A stretch of DNA of 64,000 nt from UBA9300 sp032260385 (GCA_032260385.1 JAVVEL010000001.1:124001-188000), one strand, 5' to 3'; shown: positions 1-8,983, numbered from the stretch's first letter. Program-made: numbers and translations. The notes: generated from the letters alone by a model not told the origin.

Positions 1-645
1 CTGGGTGTAGATATGGATACAGATATTGAACTAACTACCGGCCTTCAGGACTTACTGGACGAGGCAAGCATTGAAAGTTTGATGGAAAGTGACTTTAACC
101 TTCAGCAGCATATTGATTTCAGGCTTACAGAGAGCCAGGTACAGATGCAGGAGCTGACACTTAAAAATGAAAAGGCCAGTATATTACCTTCTTTATCAAC
201 TTTCTATTCATGGAATAAAAATGGCATGGGTGACAAGCTCAATGACATGAGATGGTTCCCTAATTCAATGCTGGGTTTCCAGGTGTCAATACCAATATTT
301 GCCAGCGGCCAGCGCTACTCGAGGATAAAGAGAGCACAGATAGATCTGGAGAAGGCACAAACCAATAAAAACCTCGTTGAAGATCAGCTGAGACTGCAGG
401 AAAAGCAGCTTCGTTTCAACCTGATAAATGCCCGTGACCAGTATGATACTCAGAAAGAGAATGTAGAAGTAGCATACCGTGTTTATGAAAGCATTGAAAA
501 CAAATACAGGCAGGGTGTGGCCTCAAGCCTCGATCTAACCCAGGCTCATAATAATTATCTACAGGCCGAAAATAATTATGTCAGTGCACTCATGGACCTG
601 CTCCAGACAAAGCTGGCACTTGATAAATTACTTAACAATATTTAA
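1..645 (+). CDS. TolC-family outer membrane efflux protein, C-terminal part
   Basis: The frame is open from the first base, so the true start lies upstream of the window; about 214 residues are visible. The segment has the long amphipathic helical pattern of the outer membrane efflux protein (OEP/TolC) family, with a short strand section (GFQVSIPIFASGQRYSRI) between two helical hairpins. It ends in the family-typical helix (residues YLQAENNYVSALMDLLQTKLALDKLL). TolC trimers form the outer-membrane exit duct of tripartite pumps. The stop is only 2 bases before the adaptor gene, and the permease follows, so this is the third component of one RND operon. The substrate cannot be told from sequence. 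Confidence 0.9.
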   Translation: MGVDMDTDIELTTGLQDLLDEASIESLMESDFNLQQHIDFRLTESQVQMQELTLKNEKASILPSLSTFYSWNKNGMGDKLNDMRWFPNSMLGFQVSIPIFASGQRYSRIKRAQIDLEKAQTNKNLVEDQLRLQEKQLRFNLINARDQYDTQKENVEVAYRVYESIENKYRQGVASSLDLTQAHNNYLQAENNYVSALMDLLQTKLALDKLLNNI

Positions 646-647
646 GA

Positions 648-1733
648 ATGTCAAAAATATTAAATACAAGAAATATGAAGTCCATAAAATTATTGCCAGT
701 TATATTAGTACTGACAGCTGTTATTACAGGATGTAATCAGCAGAACCGGGCCGGTCAACAGGCTTTGGCAGAAACTGAAACGGCCGGATCTGAAATTGTC
801 GTTAGAACAAAGGCCCTTGAATTATCAACCATTGCCAGAACAATTGATTATTCGGCAAGCCTTGAGGCTTTCGAGGAGGTTCACCTTGCGCCTGCCTCCC
901 CGGGAAGGATAAACAATATCTATGTAGAACCCGGTGACAGGGTCAGCAAAGGACAGAAGTTATTTGTTATGGATCAGACACAGTTACATCAGGCAGAGAT
1001 ACAGCTTGAGAACCTGAAAACAGACCTTCAGCGCATATCTACACTACTGGAAACCGGTGATATACCTCAGCAACAGTATGACCAGGTGAAAACCCAGGTT
1101 GAAGTCACTACAAGTAATGTTGAATTCCTGAGGGAAAATACGATGATTTTTGCTCCCTTCCCGGGTGTGATTATAGGCAAATATTTTGAGAATGGAGAAA
1201 TGTACAGTGGCGCTCCTAACACCCAGGCCGGGAAAGCAGCGGTAGTTACCCTCATGCAAATAAATCCCGTTAAGGCTGTCGTTTATATTTCAGAGCAATA
1301 TATGCCCCTGCTTAAAAAAGGTATGGATGCAAAAATAGTTGCGGATGTATACGAAGGGGAGGACTTCAGTGGTAAGGTAAGCCTGATTTATCCTGTTGTA
1401 AATCCGCTGACGAGGTCTTTTGAGATAGAAATAACCGTGCCAAATAACAGCATGAAACTCAAACCCGGGATGTTTGTAAGGGTATCGATGTTTCTTGGTG
1501 AAGAAGAAGCTTTTGTCGTTCCTTCCAATGTTGTGCTTCAGCAGGAGGGGACAAATAACAGGTATGTTTTCGTTGACAGGGACGGTACAGCCAAAAGATA
1601 CCAGGTTCAACTGGGTAAGCGTTATGACGAAATGGTTGAAATAATAAGTGATGAGCTTGGAGCCGGTGACATGCTGATCGTTAATGGACACACCAAGCTC
1701 ACAACCGGTGATAAAATAAATGTAGTTAATTAA
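648..1733 (+). CDS. RND efflux periplasmic adaptor (HlyD/AcrA family), lipoprotein
   Basis: 361 residues. The N-terminus has a lipoprotein signal ending in VITGC, with Cys29 as the expected lipidation site. An internal Met at residue 10 (base 675) is an equally good start for the signal peptide. A biotinyl-lipoyl-like hairpin (APASPGRINNIYVEPGDRVS) is interrupted by a short coiled-coil, then come the beta-barrel and membrane-proximal domains, ending near TKLTTGDKINVV. Adaptors of this family bridge the inner-membrane RND pump and the TolC-like duct. It sits between those two genes with 2-base and 18-base gaps, so co-transcription is near certain. Confidence 0.93.
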   Translation: MSKILNTRNMKSIKLLPVILVLTAVITGCNQQNRAGQQALAETETAGSEIVVRTKALELSTIARTIDYSASLEAFEEVHLAPASPGRINNIYVEPGDRVSKGQKLFVMDQTQLHQAEIQLENLKTDLQRISTLLETGDIPQQQYDQVKTQVEVTTSNVEFLRENTMIFAPFPGVIIGKYFENGEMYSGAPNTQAGKAAVVTLMQINPVKAVVYISEQYMPLLKKGMDAKIVADVYEGEDFSGKVSLIYPVVNPLTRSFEIEITVPNNSMKLKPGMFVRVSMFLGEEEAFVVPSNVVLQQEGTNNRYVFVDRDGTAKRYQVQLGKRYDEMVEIISDELGAGDMLIVNGHTKLTTGDKINVVN

Positions 1734-1751
1734 TAATAAGCATAATATCAT

Positions 1752-4700
1752 ATGAGTATATATAGTAGCGCAGTAAAAAGACCACTCACAACCATCCTGA
1801 TTTTTATAGCTTTGATGGTTGTGGGGATATACTCTCTCACCAGGCTGCCTGTGGATCTCTATCCGGAAATTGAATTACCCTTCCTGACAGTTTTTACCTC
1901 CTATCCTGGGGCAAGTGCTTCAGATATAGAGACCAATGTGACCGATTTACTGGAGGACCAGTTAAATACGGTAAGCAACCTTAAAGAGATTACGTCTATA
2001 TCAAGTGATAATACTTCAATAATTTTCCTCGAATTTGAGTACGAGACTAATCTGGATGAGGCTTCAAACGAAGTAAGGGATGCGATGAATTTCATAATAA
2101 ACTTCCTCCCGGAAGATGCTGAAGATCCCACCATCCTGAAATTTAACTCCAGTATGATGCCCATAATATTTTATGCCATCACTGCAGATGAGAGTTATGA
2201 AGGATTGGAAAAGATACTGGATGAGAAGGTGGTGAATCCTCTTAACAGGATTGAAGGAATCGGTTCGGTAGGTATTGCCGGGGCCCCGGGCAGGGAAATA
2301 TACGTGGAAATAGACCCCCGCAAGCTTGAAGCATACAATATGACTGTTGAACAGATAGGTAGCATCCTTATGGCCGAAAACCTTAATACCCCGGCAGGAT
2401 ACCTTGAAATGGGTGATCTTGACTATCCCCTTCGTATCCAGGGTGAATTTATTGACAGCGATGTCCTTAAAGACATCGTGGTCGGAAGCTATAATGGGAA
2501 TACCATTTATCTGAGTGATATTGCTGATATTAAGGATACCGTCCGTGACACCAAGCTGGAAGAACGAATAAATGGTGAACTGGGCATGCGTATGTTTGTC
2601 CAGAAACAGTCCGGGGGGAACACAGTGGAGGTGGCCAGGGAAGTGAGAAAAACTCTCAAAGAGCTGGAAAAAGATCTTCCTCCTGATGTCAGGATAGAAC
2701 CTATCCTGGATTCATCAGAATTCATCGTAGGGTCAATAAAAAACCTCACGAATGCACTTCTGTTTGCCGGCATATTTGTGGTGCTTGTGGTGCTCTTCTT
2801 CCTGGGCAGGTGGAGGGCAACATTCATTGTTATCCTTACTATACCGATATCCCTGATAGTTGCCTTCATTTACCTTTTTGTATCAGGCAATTCCATTAAT
2901 ATCATTTCCCTCTCATCATTGTCAATAGCCATTGGTATGGTGGTTGATGATGCAATTGTTATACTTGAAAATATTACCAGGCACATTGAGAGGAAAAGCC
3001 ATCCCCGTGAAGCTGCTATATATGCTACAAATGAGGTCTGGCTTGCTGTGATAGTGACTACACTCACAGTGGTTGCCGTATTCTTTCCATTAACCTTCGT
3101 GGGTGGTTTGACAGGCGTGCTTTTCAAACAGCTGGGACTTATTGTTACCCTGACCGTTGTTACATCAACAATAGCAGCCATCACTCTTACACCAACACTT
3201 AGCTCCCTGCTTCTGAAAATGCGTGTAAATAATAAACCCCGTCGCAGGTTTAGCTATGATAATACAATCAGGAAAGGACTTGATCGTTTTGAAGGATTCT
3301 ATGGATCAACACTGGGGTGGGCACTACGTCATAAGGTCATGGTAACAGTTGCCTCAGTAATTGTATTTGCTGGATCGATAGGCCTGCTGAGCTTTGTTGG
3401 CACTGAGTTCATTCCCCAGGCCGATGAGTCAAGTTTAACAGCGAACATTGAGTTGCAGACCGGTACAAGAGTGAGTGTTACAAAGGAAGTGACAGAGAAG
3501 CTTGCTGATATTATTGATACATCATTTCCCGAAGTGGAGATCGTATCATCATCAACCGGAACAGGCGAAGGTATAAATTTTGCTTCCTTGTTCTCAACTT
3601 CCGGAACACATACAATATCCTATACACTTCGCCTCTCTGAAGTAGAGGAAAGGGAAAGAAGCGTATGGGACATAGCCGAGGCCTTCCGCCAGGAACTGGC
3701 TCAATTCCCTGAAATTGTTAACTTCCAGGTTAATGCCGGTGGCGGAGGAGGTATGGGTTTTATGGGTAATAATATTGAAGTAGATGTTTATGGTTACAAT
3801 ATTGCCGAAACAAACGTGGTGGCAGAAGAGCTTGCCTCAAGGATCAGCCTTGTTGAAGGAGCCAAAGATGTCCAGCTAAGTCGCGATCCGTCAAAGCCGG
3901 AGCTTCAGATTGTCCTTGACCAGAATAAATTGATAAGACATGGCCTGAATACTGCCACTGTTTCAAATGCCATAAAAAACAGGGTTGCCGGTATGACAGC
4001 CACGCGGCTGAGGCAGTTCGGTGATGAATACGATGTGGTTGTCAGATTTAAGGAAGAGTCAAGGAATTCTATTACCGACGTTCTGAATATAAGTATTATG
4101 AACAGCCAGGGGCAGAGCGTAAAACTGGGAGAAATAGCTGAGGTCAAAGAATACCTGTCGCCGCCCAATATTGAACATAAAAGGAGACAGAGGGTCCTGA
4201 CAGTCTCAGCAACACCTTACCAGCGTGCGCTCGGTGACATAGCAAATGATATAGAACAGATTATTGCTGATCTTGAAACACCGTCAGGTGTACAGGTGGA
4301 AATGTCAGGTACTATTGAGGAACAGGCTGAATCTTTTATGGATCTCGGACTCCTGATGTTGGTCAGCCTTGTACTTGTATATCTTGTTATGGCCTCCCAG
4401 TTTGAATCCTTGAAAATGCCCCTGATAATCATGTTTTCAATACCATTCTCATTCGCGGGTGTTGCAATCGCACTTTTCATTACTGGCACAACACTGAACC
4501 TTATTGCAGGAATAGGTGCTGTTATGCTTATAGGTATTGTGGTTAAGAATGCTATTGTACTTGTTGATTTCATTAACCTCCAGCGCGACAGGGGACTTGA
4601 ACTGTATGAGGCTGTAATAGTATCAGGCCGCTCAAGGTTAAGACCTGTACTGATGACTTCAACCACTACCATTTTAGCGATGCTCCCTCTGGCCCTGAGT

Positions 4701-4895
4701 ATAGGTGAAGGATCAGAAATATGGAGCCCGATGGGTGTATCCGTGATAGGCGGTCTTATATTTTCCACCATGGTTACACTGGTACTTGTTCCCATTGTAT
4801 ATGTGATATTTGCCAGGAGAGGAGAAAGGGATAAGAAACGTAAATCAAGGGATAAATATAATTTCCTTAATGGAACTGAAGTGACAGACAGTTAA
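1752..4895 (+). CDS. RND efflux transporter permease (AcrB/HAE1-like)
   Basis: 1047 residues, full length for the family. It has the two-fold layout of RND pumps: TM1 (residues about 10-30), a large periplasmic loop, TM2-6, TM7, a second loop with a glycine-rich stretch (NAGGGGGMGFMGNN) and TM8-12. The proton-relay acidic pair is in GMVVDDAIVILENI (around residue 400) and the matching lysine in GIVVKNAIVLVDF (around residue 935). This D-D/K set is typical of drug/hydrophobe (HAE1) pumps rather than heavy-metal ones, but the substrate remains unknown. It uses proton motive force to export substrates through the adaptor and TolC-like duct encoded just upstream. Confidence 0.95.
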   Translation: MSIYSSAVKRPLTTILIFIALMVVGIYSLTRLPVDLYPEIELPFLTVFTSYPGASASDIETNVTDLLEDQLNTVSNLKEITSISSDNTSIIFLEFEYETNLDEASNEVRDAMNFIINFLPEDAEDPTILKFNSSMMPIIFYAITADESYEGLEKILDEKVVNPLNRIEGIGSVGIAGAPGREIYVEIDPRKLEAYNMTVEQIGSILMAENLNTPAGYLEMGDLDYPLRIQGEFIDSDVLKDIVVGSYNGNTIYLSDIADIKDTVRDTKLEERINGELGMRMFVQKQSGGNTVEVAREVRKTLKELEKDLPPDVRIEPILDSSEFIVGSIKNLTNALLFAGIFVVLVVLFFLGRWRATFIVILTIPISLIVAFIYLFVSGNSINIISLSSLSIAIGMVVDDAIVILENITRHIERKSHPREAAIYATNEVWLAVIVTTLTVVAVFFPLTFVGGLTGVLFKQLGLIVTLTVVTSTIAAITLTPTLSSLLLKMRVNNKPRRRFSYDNTIRKGLDRFEGFYGSTLGWALRHKVMVTVASVIVFAGSIGLLSFVGTEFIPQADESSLTANIELQTGTRVSVTKEVTEKLADIIDTSFPEVEIVSSSTGTGEGINFASLFSTSGTHTISYTLRLSEVEERERSVWDIAEAFRQELAQFPEIVNFQVNAGGGGGMGFMGNNIEVDVYGYNIAETNVVAEELASRISLVEGAKDVQLSRDPSKPELQIVLDQNKLIRHGLNTATVSNAIKNRVAGMTATRLRQFGDEYDVVVRFKEESRNSITDVLNISIMNSQGQSVKLGEIAEVKEYLSPPNIEHKRRQRVLTVSATPYQRALGDIANDIEQIIADLETPSGVQVEMSGTIEEQAESFMDLGLLMLVSLVLVYLVMASQFESLKMPLIIMFSIPFSFAGVAIALFITGTTLNLIAGIGAVMLIGIVVKNAIVLVDFINLQRDRGLELYEAVIVSGRSRLRPVLMTSTTTILAMLPLALSIGEGSEIWSPMGVSVIGGLIFSTMVTLVLVPIVYVIFARRGERDKKRKSRDKYNFLNGTEVTDS

Positions 4896-4910
4896 TAAAT
4901 ATAAAGAAAA

Positions 4911-5204
4911 ATGAAAGCAGTATTTATAGTATATAACCAGGCTCATAATGAGAAAGTTGATTTCATACTCGACAGTTTTGGCATAAGCGGTTATTCCGAA
5001 TGGAACAATATGAAGGGAAGAGGCAGCAGGGGAGGTGTTCCACACCTTGGCACACATACATGGCCTGAAATTAATTCAGCAACACTTACTATCATTGAAG
5101 ATGACCAGGTTGATAAGTTGCTCGATGCAGTCAGGAAGATGGATGAATTGAATACCGATGTTGGTGCCAGGGCTTTTGTGTGGGATATTACCGCTATGGT
5201 TTAA
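4911..5204 (+). CDS. PG0541-type transporter-associated PII-like protein
   Basis: 97 residues with no signal peptide or membrane segment. The fold pattern is that of a short PII/GlnB-like ferredoxin-like protein (MKAVFIVYNQAHNEKVDFIL, then a glycine-rich loop RGSRGGVPHLGTHTWPEINSA, then IIEDDQVDKLLDAV). Proteins of this family recur in Bacteroidota directly after RND pump permeases, as here (15-base gap), which suggests a regulatory or accessory role in the pump. That role is inferred from position only. Its stop is 3 bases from the stop of the convergent gene. Confidence 0.7.
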   Translation: MKAVFIVYNQAHNEKVDFILDSFGISGYSEWNNMKGRGSRGGVPHLGTHTWPEINSATLTIIEDDQVDKLLDAVRKMDELNTDVGARAFVWDITAMV

Positions 5205-5207
5205 TTG

Positions 5208-5888
5208 TTACATATTATTGAGGAATTCCACTGCCTTAACAATATCCTCCTCGTTCCTTATTTTCAGCTTCCTCTCATTAAAGAAGTTCTTTAATACCTT
5301 TTCTTTATCACCGGCTATTTCGAACAGGCTGCGTTTATTATTAATGAAAACAGGGGGATTCTCACCGTGAGCAATGAAGAATAAGGGATCCCTGTCTTGA
5401 AACATTGCAGGCTTTGGATCCATATAGGGCTGTGCAGGTTCTGCTTCCTTAAATACAACCTGGTGTTTCTTAAACAGACTATAGCTGCCTTTGGTAACCA
5501 GTTCGAGGTAGCCTTCTCCTTCAGTAGAGAGGTAGTCATATTTTGAATATATGAAATGGTGCCCGGGAAATTTTACTTCTGATACTATTCCGCCGGGTTT
5601 AAGGTTATACACGGCATCTTCCATCTGCACCTCAAAAAGATCATAGTAAGCATTATATCTGAGCGGGACTTTTTCAAATACCTGGTTTTCGGATGAGGTA
5701 ATGCTTGCCTCGGTGAATCCCTCCTCCATGTAAGGTGAACCTTCGTAGTTGCCTATTTCACCTTTTACAGCCTGTCTGTTGAGAAGCTCGTCATAGAACC
5801 TCTGACCTTCCGCACCAAGCCAGAGGTTCTGGGATGTTGCGGACAGGGCTATAATTGAAATAACTATACTTAAATATATTTTTTTCAT
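5208..5888 (-). CDS. Exported protein of unknown function
   Basis: 226 residues from the ATG at 5888, chosen because it begins a clean signal peptide (MKKIYLSIVISIIALSATSQ). Upstream in-frame codons encode non-signal sequence and would cover the promoter. The mature part is rich in beta-strand and aromatic residues, with no motif I can assign. The C-terminal part (ERKLKIRNEEDIVKAVEFLNNM) looks like a short helical cap. A -7 box TACCTTTG lies 24 bases upstream. It is followed by a stop-to-stop convergence with the PII-like gene. Likely periplasmic or surface; function unknown. Confidence 0.75.
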   Translation of the reverse strand: MKKIYLSIVISIIALSATSQNLWLGAEGQRFYDELLNRQAVKGEIGNYEGSPYMEEGFTEASITSSENQVFEKVPLRYNAYYDLFEVQMEDAVYNLKPGGIVSEVKFPGHHFIYSKYDYLSTEGEGYLELVTKGSYSLFKKHQVVFKEAEPAQPYMDPKPAMFQDRDPLFFIAHGENPPVFINNKRSLFEIAGDKEKVLKNFFNERKLKIRNEEDIVKAVEFLNNM

Positions 5889-5911
5889 GGTAATCCTGTT
5901 TTTATTTATTA

Positions 5912-5919
5912 CAAAGGTA
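5912..5919 (-). promoter_or_regulatory. Candidate -7 promoter element for the exported-protein gene
   Basis: The minus strand reads TACCTTTG, a perfect match to the Bacteroidota -7 consensus TAnnTTTG, 24 bases before the ATG at 5888. No convincing TTG -33 element is seen at the usual 19-20 base distance. Confidence 0.5.
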
Positions 5920-6003
5920 GTGAATTGACAGAAAAAAGGCACGGATAAAATATCCATGCCCTCATTTATTCTGTGTAATTTGTGCCAATATGAGCAATCA
6001 GTC

Positions 6004-8157
6004 TTATTCTTCTTCCTGTTCTGCTGCATATGCCTTTATTACTGCATCCTGGACATCAGCCGGGACAGGGACATATTCAGCAAATTTCATGGTATACATG
6101 GCACGCCCTCCCGTAAGGGAACTGAGTGCCGTGGAATACTTATTCATTTCGGCCAGTGGTACCTTTGCCTTTACCACTTCAAAGCCTTTTTCACTGCTCA
6201 TTCCCAGAACCATGCCACGGCGACCCTGGAGGTCACTTATTACGTCGCCCATCCTGTCTGAAGGTACCCTTATCTCGACGTCGTATACAGGTTCAAGTAT
6301 TTTAGGGCTGGCAGCCTTGAAGGCAGTACTGAAGGCATTACGGCCGGCGAGTTTAAAGGATATCTCGTTCGAGTCAACCGGGTGCATCTTGCCGTCATAA
6401 ACATATACTCTTATATCACGTGCATAGGATCCGGTGAGAGGCCCTTCTTCCATTTTTTCCATTAAACCCTTGAGTATGGCAGGCATAAAGCGTGCATCAA
6501 TAGATCCTCCCACTATACAGTTCACATATTCAAGCGTGCCTCCCCATTCCAGCTTATGTTCCTCCTTGTTCCTGACCGACAGCTTATATTCCTTGCCATC
6601 GATCTTCATGGCAGGATTAGGTGATGAACCTTCCTCATAGGGTTCAATTATCATATGTACTTCACCAAACTGGCCTGCACCACCTGATTGCTTCTTATGC
6701 CTGTAGTCGGCCTGGGCTGCCTTTGTAATGGTTTCCCGGTATGGTATTTTTGGAGCATAGAATTCAGTTTCGATCTTGAATATATTATCAAGGTGCCACT
6801 TCAGAATATTTAAGTGATATTCTCCCTGGCCATGAAGTATTATCTGCTTGAGTTCTTTTGAATATTCGACAAGGATTGTTGGATCTTCCTGGTGCATACG
6901 GCCAAGGGCTTCTCCAAGTTTCTCATCATCACCCTCACTGAGCGGTTTGACCGCTGTGCGGTATTTTGGTTCGGGGAATTGAATTTTCGGGAATTTCTGG
7001 TTGCCCTTGCTGTTAAGGGTGTTATTGGTCTTTGTGTTTTTCAATTTTACTACGGCACCTATATCACCCGCAACAAGTTCAGCTACCCTGGTCCTGTTTT
7101 TTCCTGCGCTGACATACAACTGCGATAAGCGTTCCTTGGTGCCATTATTGGCATTAACCACGTCCAGGTTTTCTGTTACCTTACCGGAGATGACTTTAAA
7201 ATAATTTATTTCCCCTATGTGTTCTTCCATTGATGACTTGAAAACAAACAATGAAACCGGCCCTTCGGGCTCGCACTTGACAGCCTTGCCATCCTCGCTT
7301 GTCCATTCAGGCATATCAGCACTTGCAGGGGCAACATTACATATGAATTCCATAAACCTGTCGACACCGATATTACTTTTGGCAGCCGAACAGAAAACCG
7401 GGAAAATACCCCTCTGTACCAGCCCGATCTTTATACCGCTTCTCATCTCGTCTTCTGTAAGGGTGTCGTTTTCAAAAAATATTTCCATCAATGACTCATC
7501 ATTTTCAGCGGCTTTTTCTATTAGCTCCGACTGCAGTTCAGCTGCCCTGTCGGCATGCTCTGAGGGGATATCCACTTCTTCGTACTTTCCTCCGCCTTTT
7601 GGATATTTGAGCATTTTCATCTTGATAACGTCAATGATTGAATCAAAGCCATGCCCTTCGTTTACAGGATACTGCACCAGCGTTACATTAGCGCCGAAAC
7701 GGTCCTTAAGCATTTCCACGGATTTGTCAAAATTTGTTTTTTCATGGTCAAGTCCGTTAACGCAGATAATCAAAGGCTTATTCATTATTTCCGTATGACG
7801 GAAATGTATCTCTGTACCCACCTCAACACCGTTCTGAACATTTATCATCAATACACCTGAATCAGCCACATGCAGTGATGATATTACACCACCTGCAAAA
7901 TCATCAAGACCGGGAGTATCAAGGATATTGATCTTGTAGTCGCCTTGTTCTGTATAGAGTACAGAAGAGAAAATGGAATTTTCATTTTCATGCTCTATTG
8001 GCCGGTAGTCCGAAACAGTGTTTTTATTTTCGACCGATCCTCTTCTTTCTATCACCCCTCCATTGAAGAGCATAGCTTCCGCAAAAGTGGTCTTGCCCGA
8101 GCCTGAGTTACCAAGAAGTGCTATTGACCTGACCTGTCCGGCTTGATATTTTTTCAT
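6004..8157 (-). CDS. fusA2: Elongation factor G paralog (EF-G2-like), with altered GTPase motifs
   Basis: 717 residues with all five EF-G domains. The P-loop is intact (GNSGSGKT, residues 16-23), but other G motifs are changed. The switch I RGITI is replaced by ENSIF. Switch II reads DTPGLDDF (residues 80-87), with Leu in place of the histidine that activates water in DTPGHVDF. NKxD reads NGLD. Domain IV and the C-terminus (GRRGMVLGM, LTGGRAMYTMKFAEYVPVP) are conserved, so ribosome engagement is likely retained. This matches the EF-G2 class of Bacteroides, reported to promote translation without GTP hydrolysis under nutrient limitation. The canonical fusA is 1.3 kb away on the other strand. 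Confidence 0.88.
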   Translation of the reverse strand: MKKYQAGQVRSIALLGNSGSGKTTFAEAMLFNGGVIERRGSVENKNTVSDYRPIEHENENSIFSSVLYTEQGDYKINILDTPGLDDFAGGVISSLHVADSGVLMINVQNGVEVGTEIHFRHTEIMNKPLIICVNGLDHEKTNFDKSVEMLKDRFGANVTLVQYPVNEGHGFDSIIDVIKMKMLKYPKGGGKYEEVDIPSEHADRAAELQSELIEKAAENDESLMEIFFENDTLTEDEMRSGIKIGLVQRGIFPVFCSAAKSNIGVDRFMEFICNVAPASADMPEWTSEDGKAVKCEPEGPVSLFVFKSSMEEHIGEINYFKVISGKVTENLDVVNANNGTKERLSQLYVSAGKNRTRVAELVAGDIGAVVKLKNTKTNNTLNSKGNQKFPKIQFPEPKYRTAVKPLSEGDDEKLGEALGRMHQEDPTILVEYSKELKQIILHGQGEYHLNILKWHLDNIFKIETEFYAPKIPYRETITKAAQADYRHKKQSGGAGQFGEVHMIIEPYEEGSSPNPAMKIDGKEYKLSVRNKEEHKLEWGGTLEYVNCIVGGSIDARFMPAILKGLMEKMEEGPLTGSYARDIRVYVYDGKMHPVDSNEISFKLAGRNAFSTAFKAASPKILEPVYDVEIRVPSDRMGDVISDLQGRRGMVLGMSSEKGFEVVKAKVPLAEMNKYSTALSSLTGGRAMYTMKFAEYVPVPADVQDAVIKAYAAEQEEE

Positions 8158-8211
8158 CCCTTAATAAATTATTATTTGTTATACAATATTAATATATCGG
8201 TTTTGAGCGGT

Positions 8212-8219
8212 CAAAGATA
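8212..8219 (-). promoter_or_regulatory. Candidate -7 promoter element for the EF-G2-like gene
   Basis: The minus strand reads TATCTTTG, a perfect TAnnTTTG box, about 55 bases before the ATG at 8157. The -33 position is not a clear TTG. Confidence 0.5.
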
Positions 8220-8348
8220 ATAAAAAATGGAATAATGGAACGGAGCAGCACGAATTTGTTGAAGACAAATGAGTACTGCGAGCTCATCGAGGGCAGAATG
8301 CCCGAGTTAATATTGGGATCATGGATCACCATTTTTTTCACCTATAGC

Positions 8349-8379
8349 TTGTGTGTTACAAAAAAAATGTGTTTCTTTG
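8349..8379 (+). promoter_or_regulatory. Candidate promoter of the str/S10 ribosomal super-operon
   Basis: TTG at 8349-8351 is followed after 20 bases by TTTCTTTG at 8372-8379, which matches TAnnTTTG at 7 of 8 positions counting the degenerate ones. Spacing fits the Bacteroidota -33/-7 arrangement. It predicts a transcript start near 8386 and a leader of about 220 bases before rpsL. Confidence 0.5.
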
Positions 8380-8381
8380 CG

Positions 8382-8600
8382 CCGGTTTTTGAGACCCAGG
8401 AGTACCGGTTGTTTCCTCCTCAGTGTAAGTGAATAAAAAATATTCTCAGGGAAACGGTCGGGAAGGAACCTGTTAGAAACTTACGTTTTTCAGGTAAATA
8501 AAGATGGCGAAAACCGGATATACTGCAAAATAGTGCAGGTGGGGGAGTTTACCCTCATAAGGAGACAGGAACATTATGAACTATAGTTTAATATAAACAA
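8382..8600 (+). promoter_or_regulatory. Structured 5' leader of the str operon
   Basis: Complementary segments are nested in the leader: CCGGTTTT (8382-8389) with AAAACCGG (8510-8517), GTAAGT (8425-8430) with ACTTAC (8479-8484), and the hairpin GAATA-AAAAA-TATTC (8431-8445). An alternative pair ACCTG (8468-8472) with CAGGT (8491-8495) cannot form together with the second one. Such mutually exclusive helices are common in autoregulatory ribosomal protein leaders. No known leader class is recognised. Confidence 0.4.
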
Positions 8601-8608
8601 TTGTATTT

Positions 8609-8983
8609 ATGCCGACAATACAACAATTAGTAAGAAAAGGCAGGAAAAGGCTTGTTGAGAAAAAGAAGGCTCCTGCTTTGGATTCATGCCCGCAAAGAAG
8701 GGGTGTATGTGTACGTGTATACACAACCACGCCCAAGAAGCCAAACTCAGCCATGCGCAAGGTGGCCAGGGTAAGGCTTACAAATGGTAAGGAAGTTAAT
8801 GCCTACATCCCGGGAGAGGGCCATAATCTCCAGGAGCACTCTATAGTGTTAATAAGAGGCGGAAGGGTTAAAGACCTTCCGGGGGTAAGGTATCACCTGA
8901 TTAGGGGAGCACTTGATACCTCCGGTGTTGAAGGCCGTACGCAGAGACGTTCAAAATATGGGGCTAAAAAGCCAAAGAATTAG
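8609..8983 (+). CDS. rpsL: 30S ribosomal protein S12
   Basis: 124 residues, full length. It carries the conserved loop TTPKKPNSAMRKVARVRL, whose lysines near residue 43 sit at the decoding centre and are the classical streptomycin-resistance positions; the wild-type PKKPNSA is present. The second conserved loop is GGRVKDLPGVRYHLIRG. S12 monitors codon-anticodon pairing in the A site. It is the first gene of the super-operon, 26 bases before rpsG. Confidence 0.98.
   Translation: MPTIQQLVRKGRKRLVEKKKAPALDSCPQRRGVCVRVYTTTPKKPNSAMRKVARVRLTNGKEVNAYIPGEGHNLQEHSIVLIRGGRVKDLPGVRYHLIRGALDTSGVEGRTQRRSKYGAKKPKN

Larger units (their letters stand above)
8158..8608. other. Divergent intergenic region between the EF-G2 gene and rpsL
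   Basis: 451 bases without a convincing gene. It contains the EF-G2 promoter box (8212-8219, minus), a repeat-like segment from about 8231 to 8303 (AATAATGGAAC, then GCGAGCTC, then the hairpin GGGCA-GAA-TGCCC at 8291-8303), the str promoter (8349-8379) and a leader of about 220 bases with several complementary segments. An ORF at 8235-8432 crosses the promoter and has no protein-like features. Confidence 0.6.

Noticed and set aside
8291..8340. Hairpins followed by a T run (CATGG-region, about 8320-8338) as a terminator
   Set aside because: The stem is only 4 bp and it lies between divergent genes, where no transcript needs ending.
8235..8432. 65-codon ORF upstream of rpsL
   Set aside because: It crosses the str promoter and a repeat-like segment, and its translation has no protein-like pattern or start context.
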